Origin: a virus
DNA length: 64,000 nucleotides
Virus record (IMG/VR): IMGVR_UViG_3300009159_000053
Span: 1 to 64,000 of that record
Direction: 5' to 3' (one strand)
This document shows, in pieces, positions 1 to 6,483 of the stretch. Position 1 is the first letter of the stretch. Each line of letters opens with the position of its first letter. A program made the translations under genes and the position numbers. The notes under the pieces are model-generated. The model had not been told where the DNA came from and did no database searches. It was given only the letters and a program-made list of their open reading frames with translations.

Positions 1-288
1 CTCATTGCCTTTTTGATCTTTAGTTACAAATGTAATACCAGAATCACGAACAGGCTCACGATAGAAATCTGAGTAACCAACTAATCCTGGTTCACCCTTT
101 GGATTCTCTCTAACTCCGCCACCCTTTGGATCAACTGCTCTTGGCGTTGAATCTTTTGGATCATATACAGAAAGACGACGTGCATCACCGTAGGAACGGA
201 TTGGATGCTTGTATGCCGTCTCTTCAGGCATATCATGCTCAACGTAGTGTCTTCCTGCTGAGTCTTGGAATTCTGCATATCTGGCCAT
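1..288 (-). CDS. Hypothetical phage protein, C-terminus cut by window edge
   Basis: An open frame starts at an ATG (288-286) and stays open for 96 codons to the window edge, so the C-terminus is missing. The product begins MARYAEFQDSAGRHYVEHD and is polar, rich in D, P, G and R, with no membrane segment. I do not recognise the family. Its composition and length resemble the unknown small proteins at 19.9-24.8 kb. No strong ribosome-binding site is visible. It sits downstream of a terminator-like hairpin (451-474), so it probably has its own promoter. A longer frame across 81-368 on the same strand is a shadow of this one. Confidence 0.6.
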   Translation of the reverse strand, partial: MARYAEFQDSAGRHYVEHDMPEETAYKHPIRSYGDARRLSVYDPKDSTPRAVDPKGGGVRENPKGEPGLVGYSDFYREPVRDSGITFVTKDQKGNE

Positions 289-450
289 GAATGTATTGTG
301 ACATTGTGGCTACTGTCTGGAGTGGCTATTGCAAAAAATTTAAAGGGCGCTGTTTTATGTTTTAGCAATGATCTACCACATAGCCATTAACCAACTCTTC
401 GAGTTTCAAAAATTTTGGGCTATGTATTCCTTGTAATAACAAAAGAGACA

Positions 451-474
451 GCCCACGATACCAATACCGTGGGC
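451..474 (-). terminator. Terminator-like hairpin after the left small-gene operon
   Basis: Arms GCCCACG (451-457) and CGTGGGC (468-474) pair perfectly. The stem extends inward by three more pairs to a TTGG loop. On the minus strand it is followed by TGTCTCTTTTG. It lies 70 nt past the stop of the HNH gene, where leftward transcription of the 546-1681 block would end. The plus strand also has a short T run (477-480), so it may work both ways. Confidence 0.55.
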
Positions 475-545
475 CGTTTTAGATAACCCCCCACTGATGG
501 GGAGATTACTTGCAAATCATAACATCTATTAGGACAAGTGCAAAA

Positions 546-914
546 TTACAGATTGGTATGAGTGTAGTGCCCTCTCTCGTGGGTCCTCTGCCTATGACAG
601 TTAGAACATACGACATCGCACTTGCGGATCTCTTTAATCATCTTCTCCCAACTGCCTGTCTTGTGTAATGCTGCTGGTGTGAACTTCTTATCACTTGGAT
701 CACGATGATCTAGATCTAAGACATAGTAAGGATATTTAACGCCGCAATCCATACATCCTCTATGTTCTTTATACTTACGGATGTAATCACGTATCTGATC
801 CTTCTTGGTCTTATTACGGATTAACTGGGCGCCTCTATTTTTAAGGTAGTACTTCTTACCTGCCTTTTTACTAGTCGCCTTAGCCTTATCGGACTTCCTG
901 TCCTTATATGGCAT
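546..914 (-). CDS. HNH endonuclease (small, free-standing)
   Basis: This 122-residue basic protein has a lysine-rich N-terminus (about residues 1-48) followed by an HNH/zinc module. A first CxxC (CMDC) is followed by the DLDHRD motif, which supplies the catalytic histidine, and then by CSNCHRQRTH as the second metal knuckle. The family makes nicks or breaks in DNA. Free-standing phage HNH proteins act as homing nucleases or in packaging. The start lies 3 nt beyond the stop of the membrane-protein gene, suggesting translational coupling. No packaging genes are nearby, so a homing or selfish role is the simpler guess. A second, longer HNH protein lies at 7811-8422. Confidence 0.8.
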   Translation of the reverse strand: MPYKDRKSDKAKATSKKAGKKYYLKNRGAQLIRNKTKKDQIRDYIRKYKEHRGCMDCGVKYPYYVLDLDHRDPSDKKFTPAALHKTGSWEKMIKEIRKCDVVCSNCHRQRTHERGHYTHTNL

Positions 915-917
915 TAG

Positions 918-1088
918 TTATTGCTGAGAATATAAAAATGCCGCAACAATCCAGAGTAAGGCAATCATCACCGACAAGATCTTCATTACTAGATATACGG
1001 GATTACCAGCCTTGCGGGATACCCACAACACATATATCGCTACGACGCTCACGCAAGTCAATGCTAAGAAGTCAGTTATTAAGATCAT
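918..1088 (-). CDS. Small two-helix membrane protein
   Basis: This 56-codon frame starts at ATG 1088 with GGAG six bases upstream. Two hydrophobic segments (about residues 2-24 and 34-53) flank a short basic loop (SRKAGNP). Size and topology fit a small phage inner-membrane protein, and a holin-like role is possible. No lysin adjoins it: the only lytic enzyme outside the tail is at 12826-13425 on the other strand. Nothing in the sequence fixes the function. Confidence 0.55.
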   Translation of the reverse strand: MILITDFLALTCVSVVAIYVLWVSRKAGNPVYLVMKILSVMIALLWIVAAFLYSQQ

Positions 1089-1104
1089 TTGATTCTCCGA
1101 TCAG

Positions 1105-1245
1105 TTATTTACAACTCGAACAGTAATTAGGAACTCGCATATTGTCTGCGGAGATCATATAGTCCTTAGAGCACCTGGAACAGGTGACCATGACTACATC
1201 CTTAGTACGACGATCTCTTCGCAACTCTAGACCAAATAGATACAT
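1105..1245 (-). CDS. Zinc-ribbon microprotein (46 aa)
   Basis: Starts at ATG 1245 with a strong GAGGAG site five bases upstream, inside the end of the preceding gene. Two CxxC knuckles (CSRC near residue 22, CSSC near residue 42) are spaced as in a one-domain zinc ribbon. The N-terminus is basic (LRRDRRTK). Such proteins can bind nucleic acid or other proteins; the sequence does not say which. The stop lies 16 nt before the next start. Confidence 0.6.
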   Translation of the reverse strand: MYLFGLELRRDRRTKDVVMVTCSRCSKDYMISADNMRVPNYCSSCK

Positions 1246-1247
1246 GA

Positions 1248-1376
1248 CTACTCCTCAAACTCAGTTGGTGGTAAATTGCCCCAAGTTGGGTTTCTTGCAC
1301 CACACATCACGCAGGTTACTTGACCATCCATATCTAGATCAAATTCGCACTTAGTGGCGCAGTCATTAGTACTCAT
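1248..1376 (-). CDS. Cysteine-rich microprotein (42 aa)
   Basis: Starts at ATG 1376. Cysteines at residues 6, 10, 22 and 25 could bind one metal (Cx3C...CxxC). The C-terminus is acidic (PPTEFEE). Its stop at 1248 is 2 nt from the next start, and its last codons carry the ribosome-binding site of that gene, so the two are probably co-translated. Function unknown. Confidence 0.5.
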   Translation of the reverse strand: MSTNDCATKCEFDLDMDGQVTCVMCGARNPTWGNLPPTEFEE

Positions 1377-1398
1377 GGGATAAACCCTATACCCTCTT

Positions 1399-1412
1399 GG
1401 CTACTGCTTTGG
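1399..1412 (-). repeat. GGCTACTGCTTTGG element, copy 1 (leader motif)
   Basis: The 14-mer GGCTACTGCTTTGG lies 23 nt upstream of the 42-aa gene. An identical copy is at 1708-1721, just upstream of the tRNA-Gly. Both are next to TATACCCTC (here 1388-1396). Read on the minus strand the order is CAGTAGCC then GAGGGTATA, which could be a phage promoter element. The shorter core CAGTAGCC also occurs at 308-315 and 1923-1930 in the same orientation. Confidence 0.4.
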
Positions 1413-1432
1413 TTAGTACTGAGAAAAAATTA

Positions 1433-1588
1433 TTAGGGGCCTTCTTGGGCATCCTTAACTATCTGAGTTATCTGGTCAATGGTAGGGGCCGATAAATTTA
1501 GACCTTTGATACCCTTAAGTATCTCCTTGGCCATCTGCAGGCGTGTACTAGCCTTTATTTCATCAAATAGGTGTGAATGCTGTTCCAT
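1433..1588 (-). CDS. Hypothetical 51-aa protein
   Basis: The plausible start is ATG 1588, which leaves out the tRNA; the frame stays open further upstream but would translate through the tRNA. The product is mixed-charge and probably helical (MEQHSHLFDEIKASTRLQ), with no cysteines and no membrane segment. AAGG lies close to the start. It is the first coding frame after the tRNA-Gly in the leftward unit. Function unknown, and a chance frame cannot be excluded. Confidence 0.4.
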   Translation of the reverse strand: MEQHSHLFDEIKASTRLQMAKEILKGIKGLNLSAPTIDQITQIVKDAQEGP

Positions 1589-1605
1589 AGCCTTATTATA
1601 TATAG

Positions 1606-1681
1606 TGGAGCGGATGACGAGACTCGAACTCGCAACATCCACCTTGGCAAGGTGGTGCGCTACCAATTGCGCTACATCCGC
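1606..1681 (-). tRNA. tRNA-Gly(GCC) with encoded CCA
   Basis: The minus strand folds as a full cloverleaf. The 7-bp acceptor pairs GCGGATG (from 1681) with CATCCGC. The D arm is followed by an anticodon arm with loop TTGCCAA (anticodon GCC), then a T arm with GTTCGAGTC, discriminator T and encoded CCA. Encoded CCA is common in phage and actinobacterial tRNAs. It may supplement the host glycine pool; the glycine-rich fibre genes at 59-64 kb need much Gly. An attachment-site role is also possible, since phage integrases often use tRNA genes, but nothing shows it here. Confidence 0.93.
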
Positions 1682-1707
1682 ATATACCCTCATCCTAGAC
1701 CTCTTTC

Positions 1708-1721
1708 GGCTACTGCTTTGG
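1708..1721 (-). repeat. GGCTACTGCTTTGG element, copy 2 (tRNA leader)
   Basis: Exact copy of 1399-1412, placed 27 nt upstream of the tRNA-Gly on the minus strand, again with TATACCCTC next to it (1684-1691). Two identical 14-mers before two transcription units in the same orientation suggest a shared promoter or activator site. TTGACG about 17 nt further upstream could be a -35 box, but no well-spaced -10 is evident. Confidence 0.4.
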
Positions 1722-2070
1722 CCTAAACACGTCAACCATGTCTCCAACCTGGGGGGTCCCCTGTGCGCTGGCGTTTAATGGTGGGGGGGTCTTGGCAATT
1801 TATTAGTGTTAACAATCTCCCCTGACTATTAATCAGGTGCGATCTTGTTAACATGCGCTCAATAACTATGTGTTCCACATGGCTTGATGACTATTTGATG
1901 ACGGCATAACTAATTAGCGTTCGGCTACTGACTACGGCAACAGTTTGTTAATACGGATACCACCAGCCTATTAGCCAACTCTCCGAGTTGTTATCAGATC
2001 AATACATCATTAGTGCCTTATCTCCTTGTAATAGCCAGTTGATCAAACGCATACGCATCACTACATAGCC

Positions 2071-2150
2071 ACATGTTCCATGTAGCAATTAGTATCTCTT
2101 GGCATCACATAACTATTAACTATTAACTATTCATTAGACATGGAACATGT
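2071..2150. repeat. 13-bp perfect inverted repeat with tandem heptamer inside
   Basis: ACATGTTCCATGT (2071-2083) and ACATGGAACATGT (2138-2150) are exact reverse complements 54 nt apart. The spacer contains AACTATT three times in tandem (2111-2131). The core TGGAACATG recurs in the intercistronic hairpin at 6428-6459. A pair of protein-binding sites or a cruciform is likelier than a terminator, since no T run follows. Confidence 0.5.
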
Positions 2151-2267
2151 ATCTATCTATCTCTTATATATATCTCTCTTAGTTATTACTGGAAAAAAAT
2201 ACTTCGGGCGCAATTTCCCACATAACTAATTAACTAAACATCTCTCACAAGGCGCACACACTTAACT

Positions 2268-2312
2268 AACTAACTTGATGACCAACTCCCAAAGTTAGTT
2301 CGCAACTAACTT
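2268..2312. promoter_or_regulatory. AACTAACTT inverted-repeat array, copy set 1
   Basis: Three copies of one 9-mer alternate in orientation: AACTAACTT (2268-2276), AAGTTAGTT (2292-2300) and AACTAACTT (2304-2312). The last two form a tight palindrome around CGC. The same arms form hairpins at 11257-11293, 11302-11334 and 13513-13544, all between genes of the rightward block. Loops and spacers differ while arms are kept, as expected for an operator or a conserved RNA stem. Confidence 0.5.
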
Positions 2313-2523
2313 GCTTCCACCACCGCCACCGCCACCATGAGTAAGTTCGCAATTTCGAACGGGTGTTCGAGATAGTTAGTTCCAGCCCCAGTTCGCCAGT
2401 TAGCCCCCACGCTCAGGCTCTCAGGCTCAATCGGGCAAATCGGACATACCGCCACTCCTATCAGGTGATCAAGGTCAACTGGATTTTGTGCTAAAATCGG
2501 CTCAGGCACACAACGATAAAAGT

Positions 2524-2560
2524 TTGATCTTTTTAGAAACCTCTAGGGGCAAAAGATCAA
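2524..2560. repeat. Perfect 10-bp inverted repeat
   Basis: TTGATCTTTT (2524-2533) pairs with AAAAGATCAA (2551-2560) across 17 nt. As a plus-strand hairpin it is AT-rich. No gene ends just upstream, so it is likelier an operator or leader structure than a terminator. Confidence 0.4.
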
Positions 2561-2607
2561 TAATTTTCAAGTGAAAAAAGCCTAGATAGAGATTGAACTC
2601 TAGTGAA

Positions 2608-2644
2608 CTTAATAAGTCATTAAATCCTTCGGGAACTTATTAAG
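2608..2644 (+). other. Stem-loop with UUCG tetraloop
   Basis: CTTAATAAGT (2608-2617) pairs perfectly with ACTTATTAAG (2635-2644). Directly inside the 3' arm, TCC-TTCG-GGA makes a three-pair stem capped by the very stable UUCG loop, leaving a 7-nt bulge. The UUCG cap favours an RNA structure on the plus strand, i.e. part of the 5' leader of the rightward operon. Confidence 0.45.
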
Positions 2645-2730
2645 GTGATAGCAAATCAATTAACTATTAATTACATAGAGAATTAGGCAAACATAATCAA
2701 TATGTTTTCTATTAATTAATCATGGATAGT

Positions 2731-2745
2731 TTTGTTAATAACAAA
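2731..2745. promoter_or_regulatory. 15-bp perfect palindrome (operator candidate)
   Basis: TTTGTTA-A-TAACAAA is a perfect palindrome with an odd centre, typical of a dimeric HTH repressor site. It lies about 205 nt before the first rightward gene, next to a very AT-rich tract. No obvious repressor gene adjoins it; the HTH proteins at 8931-9089 and 10376-10564 are candidates in the operon. Confidence 0.4.
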
Positions 2746-2829
2746 TGCCGACAGTATCCAATCTGATCTAAGCACTAAGAAGTTAATTAATAATAAATAA
2801 AATAAACATATTGCTATATGTGTTTTCTG

Positions 2830-2876
2830 CTATTACTGGCAATAAATAATCTGCGAATTATCTTTACCAGTAATAG
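2830..2876 (+). other. Leader stem-loop before the rightward operon
   Basis: CTATTACTGG (2830-2839) pairs perfectly with CCAGTAATAG (2867-2876). The loop contains a smaller helix, ATAAT against ATTAT. It lies 75 nt upstream of the first start codon (2951). The frame at 2818-3015 reads straight through it and is rejected as a gene. Confidence 0.45.
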
Positions 2877-2950
2877 TGGTGAATACATAATGTATTCAAT
2901 ACAACTTAATATAGAACTTAATTCCTTCCCCCCAACAAAAGGAATAAGTA

Positions 2951-3133
2951 ATGAAAACAAATACATATATAGATACAAACGGAAATATCGTTGCTACTGG
3001 AACAATCTCAATTAACCAAATTGATCTCGTTCTATCTAATGGAACTCGGTTCTTTTCTACTCGTTCCGATAATTACACTCTTGATGTTTTGAAAAACTTA
3101 AACATCAACAAAATAGTCAAAGGACTAAAATAA
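2951..3133 (+). CDS. Hypothetical 60-aa protein, first gene of the rightward operon
   Basis: Starts at ATG 2951 with AAAAGGAATAAGT as ribosome-binding site. The product looks like a small beta-rich domain (alternating hydrophobic residues in NGNIVATGTISINQIDLVL) with a lysine-rich end. No known motif. The next gene starts at the base after its stop, so the two are surely co-translated. Confidence 0.6.
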   Translation: MKTNTYIDTNGNIVATGTISINQIDLVLSNGTRFFSTRSDNYTLDVLKNLNINKIVKGLK

Positions 3134-3418
3134 ATGGAAAACAAAAAAATGATCATTAATGATCTAACTTATGATGAAGTTGCGTTATTACTTACATCAT
3201 TAAAAACCATGATAATAAAGATGAAGGAACTTGAAGCCCCTGAGTTCTTTATTGAAATGGCAATACCTTTGTTTGATCAGGTCGAGATTATTCTTGATGA
3301 AAAAGTGGCTGAACAAAAAGCGTTCATTGAATTGGTTAGCGACCAACTTGATGATGTTTTACTCGCTTCATCAATTATTGAAAAAGACCCTGATGTGGTA
3401 ATACCTGAATACAAATAA
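3134..3418 (+). CDS. Hypothetical acidic 94-aa protein
   Basis: The start abuts the previous stop. The product is acidic and appears all-helical, with regularly spaced leucine and isoleucine (LLTSLKTMIIKMKELEAPEF). A small dimerising or protein-binding role would fit, but no family is recognised. It is followed by the 239-nt gap holding the putative structured RNA (3425-3605). Confidence 0.6.
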   Translation: MENKKMIINDLTYDEVALLLTSLKTMIIKMKELEAPEFFIEMAIPLFDQVEIILDEKVAEQKAFIELVSDQLDDVLLASSIIEKDPDVVIPEYK

Positions 3419-3424
3419 ATAAGT

Positions 3425-3605
3425 TTGTGTTAGTAATAACCGATTAAATAGGTTCGGGCGGTTTTCTGAATATCAAATGGTTGCTATTTAATCATTTGAG
3501 TTTTGTTCCTTCATTTATGAACGACAACAGATTAGCCAATGTGTGCCTACATAGAACTCCATAATAGATAAAGAGATCGTCTTTATTCCGTTATTGCTAA
3601 CACAA
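3425..3605 (+). ncRNA. Putative structured RNA / 5' leader closed by a 16-bp long-range stem
   Basis: The ends pair over 16 bp: TTGTGTTAGTAATAAC (3425-3440) with GTTATTGCTAACACAA (3590-3605). The only non-Watson-Crick position is T3434 opposite G3596, a G-U pair in the plus-strand RNA but a mismatch (A-C) in the minus strand. Inside are a perfect 10-bp helix (3442-3451 with 3484-3493), an incompatible 7-bp helix (3473-3479 with 3493-3499), a hairpin at 3510-3521 and a 7-bp hairpin with 5-nt loop (3568-3586). It ends 52 nt before the AAA ATPase gene, so a cis-regulatory leader or a free small RNA are both possible. No known RNA family is recognised. Confidence 0.5.
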
Positions 3606-3657
3606 TTCAATTCCCCAGTAATACAAACCAAACCAACAAATAGAAACGGAAAACAAA

Positions 3658-4521
3658 ATGACTACAACAAATAACAAATCCTTCTTTGTTCCTTCGCTGG
3701 AACAAACTGGGCATTACATTGAACGATCTTTCGGTGGTGGTATTACCGAAACTCAGATGTATGACTATTCACTTGAAAACAAAATGAATGTGTTAATTGA
3801 AGGTGATGCTGGAACTGGTAAAACAACTTCCGCTATGGCTTACGCATCAAAACGCAAAATGAACTTCTTTGCCGTTCCTTCTAATAACGCACTTGATTTC
3901 ACACAATTAACTGGCGGTTTATTTCCTGATAGCAACGGCGAGTTAAAGTGGATTGACGGCGCAATTACAAAGATCGTTCGTGAAGGTGGCGTGTTATTAA
4001 TTAACGAATTAAATAACGCACCAAAAAATCTTTCACAATATCTAATGAGTTTATTAGATGATCGCCGATCAATTACATTGATGAGCCACGACAACGAAGT
4101 TATCCATGCTCACCCTGATTTATTAGTGGTTGCTGATATGAACCCTAATTATCGTGGAACTCAATTACTTAATGAAGCGTGGAAAGATCGCTTCGCAATT
4201 AAGTTAACTTACAACTACGACACAAAGATTGAAAAACAAATCCTTAGTTCAAGTTCATTACTGGAACTTGCTAATGGTATGCGTTCAACGCTTCGTGTTA
4301 GTGATGTTTCTAATTCATCAACCATATTTGAAACTCCAGTATCAACTCGTATCTTAAAAACATTCGAGAAACTTGCTAAGGGTCTTTCTTATGAGTTTGC
4401 TAGTGAAGTATTTGTTAATAACTTTGCTGATGATGAGAAGCCAGCAGTTCGTATGTTGCTAGAAGGTAGCGAATACAACATCAAATCCGATCTCGGATTA
4501 CTTGAAACAGTTAACGCTTAG
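3658..4521 (+). CDS. MoxR/CobS-like AAA+ ATPase
   Basis: This 287-residue single-domain AAA+ protein has Walker A GDAGTGKT (49-56), a Walker B region GVLLINEL (111-118), a sensor-1 asparagine in ADMNP (about 162) and an arginine finger region KDRF (about 176-179). MoxR-type ATPases act as chaperones with a VWA-domain partner, opening or inserting metals into target complexes. That partner is encoded 14 nt downstream. Oddly, Walker B has Asn where Asp usually binds magnesium (INE for DE); the Glu is kept. Phage cobS-like genes are known in cyanophages. AT-rich codon use matches the neighbours. Confidence 0.85.
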   Translation: MTTTNNKSFFVPSLEQTGHYIERSFGGGITETQMYDYSLENKMNVLIEGDAGTGKTTSAMAYASKRKMNFFAVPSNNALDFTQLTGGLFPDSNGELKWIDGAITKIVREGGVLLINELNNAPKNLSQYLMSLLDDRRSITLMSHDNEVIHAHPDLLVVADMNPNYRGTQLLNEAWKDRFAIKLTYNYDTKIEKQILSSSSLLELANGMRSTLRVSDVSNSSTIFETPVSTRILKTFEKLAKGLSYEFASEVFVNNFADDEKPAVRMLLEGSEYNIKSDLGLLETVNA

Positions 4522-4535
4522 TTAGGAATAAATAA

Positions 4536-6416
4536 ATGGATTATCCATTCTTAGATTTAGATACGGCTTTAGCCCAATCTGATCTAAAAAATAAGCAGAA
4601 GCAAGAAGCGGAAATTAAACGCCAAAGAGTTGAACGATTTGCTCAATTCTTTGGCAGAGTTAATTCCGCATTAACACTTCGTAAGGTTGAAGTTAAAGTT
4701 GAACATGCGGATATAAACGCACCTGCTTGGTCAGGTGCTAGTCATGTTTGTTTTAACTCTCGATTACTTGGCAACTTAAATACAGCAAAAGAAATTGCTG
4801 GATTGCGTGGTCTTGATTTACACGAAGTTAGCCACATTCTTTATACACCAAGAGAAGGTTCTGAAATCTTTGAATGGTGTAGAGATAATGATTATTTATT
4901 TGCTTACAATGCGTTAGACGATCAACGAATTGAAACTTTATTTACAACTCGTTATCCGTCAACGATTGATTGGTTCACATCAACAATTCTTATTCACTTT
5001 GTTGATGACCCAAAAGCATTTGAAACTTCGTATGGCTTATTGCGTGGTCGGCAATATCTACCAACTGAATTGTTGGCACGATCACGCAACGCATATAAGT
5101 TCCAAGATCAATTAGATGAAATCTGCGAAATTGTTGACCAGTATCGTGTATTAATTTTTCCTGATGATACTGAATTAGCAAAAGATTTAATCAAACGATT
5201 TGATGCGTTAATGCCAAAACAAGAAGTTTCCCAAGACGGATTAGCGGATTGGGAAAAAGATTTACTTGGTAATGGTGGCAAGAAAGTTATGATCTCAATT
5301 AAATCTCCATTTGGTCATGGTGATAGACCGCATGAAGGTATAGAGAGTTCATCAACATCTCGCCCAGTTCCACCAATTCAACAAAAGCGTGATCGTGATA
5401 GGGCTAAAACAAAACCTATTAAAGATGATGCTAAATTGGCAGAACAATTAAAATCAGAACCAGTAATTGAAATTGATTTAACAGATCAAAATAAAAATAC
5501 TGGTAATGGTAAAACTGCTGGTAATCAAACTCCTGATGATCAATCTGCTTTATCAGATATGTTAAATAACATATTAGATAATCAACAGATTGCTAACGAG
5601 ATCAACGACATCATTAGACAAATTGGTGGCTTACCTTCTCTTGCTACTAATAATTCTAAAGAGCCACAAAAATCTCGGTATCATAATCAAACTCCTGATG
5701 CTAAAACTTTCCAAGCATCTCTATCTTTTAGTAGAGAGTTAGAAAGATTAAAAGCAACCTTTGACCCTGCTTGGAATAAATATCAATCACAGGGTCGCTT
5801 ACAGGCGCATAGATATATGCGTGGTGATGATTTAGATACGATCTTTGATCAATGGTCAGAAGGTCAAGATGATGCCACAGAGATCGAGTGCGTAATCCTT
5901 TTAGACAATTCAGGTTCAATGAGTGGCAGTAAAGAAACTTCTGCTTATCGGGCTATGTATGCGATTAAAAGAGCATTAGATCGCATTAACGCAAACACCA
6001 CAGTAATTACATTCAATACGCATACAAACATTTTGTATCGTGCTGATGAAAAAGCAACTGGTGTAATTCGTAATGCTGGCTCTCAGGGTGGAACTAATCC
6101 AACAGAAGCAATTACTTACGCAACTAAAATACTTGCTGAAACTGAAAAGCCAGTTCGTATTTTCTTTGCCATTACTGACGGAGAGTGGGAACATTATTCC
6201 GTTAGAGAAAATGATGAAGCAATTAAGAAACTAGGTAATGCTGGTGTATTAACTGCTTTTGCTTATATTGCTGATCAAGATGAATTAGTAAAACTTGATC
6301 AGGAAAAATCACACTATTGCGAAATTGGTGCGATTGTAAATAATCCCCTTAACTTAATTAGCATGGCTAAATCAATCGTGAAGTATGCGATTAGTCGGCG
6401 ATTAGTTAACGCATAA
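4536..6416 (+). CDS. Metallopeptidase-like / VWA-domain protein, partner of the MoxR ATPase
   Basis: This 626-residue protein resembles the DUF2201/CobT-type architecture. The N-terminal part carries HEVSH (residues 96-100), an HExxH zinc-protease motif. A charged, low-complexity middle (about 250-390) follows, then a C-terminal VWA domain with a complete MIDAS: DNSGS near 456, the Thr of GGTNP near 517 and the Asp of ITDGE near 547. With the AAA ATPase directly upstream it should form a MoxR-VWA remodelling or proteolytic pair. Target unknown; virion maturation or host takeover are guesses. AGGA precedes the start. A strong hairpin follows the stop. Confidence 0.8.
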   Translation: MDYPFLDLDTALAQSDLKNKQKQEAEIKRQRVERFAQFFGRVNSALTLRKVEVKVEHADINAPAWSGASHVCFNSRLLGNLNTAKEIAGLRGLDLHEVSHILYTPREGSEIFEWCRDNDYLFAYNALDDQRIETLFTTRYPSTIDWFTSTILIHFVDDPKAFETSYGLLRGRQYLPTELLARSRNAYKFQDQLDEICEIVDQYRVLIFPDDTELAKDLIKRFDALMPKQEVSQDGLADWEKDLLGNGGKKVMISIKSPFGHGDRPHEGIESSSTSRPVPPIQQKRDRDRAKTKPIKDDAKLAEQLKSEPVIEIDLTDQNKNTGNGKTAGNQTPDDQSALSDMLNNILDNQQIANEINDIIRQIGGLPSLATNNSKEPQKSRYHNQTPDAKTFQASLSFSRELERLKATFDPAWNKYQSQGRLQAHRYMRGDDLDTIFDQWSEGQDDATEIECVILLDNSGSMSGSKETSAYRAMYAIKRALDRINANTTVITFNTHTNILYRADEKATGVIRNAGSQGGTNPTEAITYATKILAETEKPVRIFFAITDGEWEHYSVRENDEAIKKLGNAGVLTAFAYIADQDELVKLDQEKSHYCEIGAIVNNPLNLISMAKSIVKYAISRRLVNA

Positions 6417-6427
6417 CAAACAAATGT

Positions 6428-6459
6428 GGTGGAACATGGTCGGGGGGCTATGTTCCACC
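6428..6459 (+). terminator. Intercistronic 14-bp hairpin
   Basis: GGTGGAACATGGTC (6428-6441) pairs with GGCTATGTTCCACC (6446-6459) through 12 Watson-Crick and two G-U pairs around a GGGG loop. No T run follows, so it may be a partial terminator, an mRNA-end stabiliser or an RNase III site separating the AAA/VWA pair from the next genes. Both G-U pairs favour the plus-strand RNA. Confidence 0.5.
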
Positions 6460-6483
6460 CTTCTAACTAAGGAGAATAAATAA

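Larger units (their letters stand above)
1682..2950. other. 1.27-kb non-coding control region between divergent gene blocks
   Basis: No credible gene is seen. The region separates leftward genes (below 1681) from the rightward operon (from 2951), so divergent promoters are expected. It holds a 13-bp inverted repeat (2071-2150) with a tandem AACTATT triplet inside, an ATCT-rich tract (about 2150-2180), the AACTAACTT array (2268-2312), several perfect 7- to 10-bp inverted repeats (2524-2560, 2608-2644, 2689-2707), a 15-bp palindrome (2731-2745) and a stem-loop (2830-2876). The stretch 2750-2815 is very AT-rich. A repressor-controlled switch or a second origin are both possible. Confidence 0.6.

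Noticed and set aside
81-368. 95-codon minus-strand frame at the left edge
   Set aside because: It overlaps the better edge-open frame 1-288, which has a phage-like product and uses a start that fits; this one has low-quality composition.
1606-1681. tRNA-Gly as the integrase attachment site
   Set aside because: Possible in principle, but the integrase is 10 kb away and no repeated core or attP-like arrangement was found near it.
1433-1747. Long minus-strand version of the 51-aa gene
   Set aside because: It would translate through the tRNA-Gly; the internal ATG 1588 avoids that.
2306-2509. 67-codon minus-strand frame in the control region
   Set aside because: GTG start without a ribosome-binding site, built from repeat-rich DNA (CCACCGCCACC and AACTAACTT arms), no sensible domain.
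2818-3015. 65-codon plus-strand frame
   Set aside because: It runs through the 2830-2876 stem-loop and overlaps the well-started gene at 2951.
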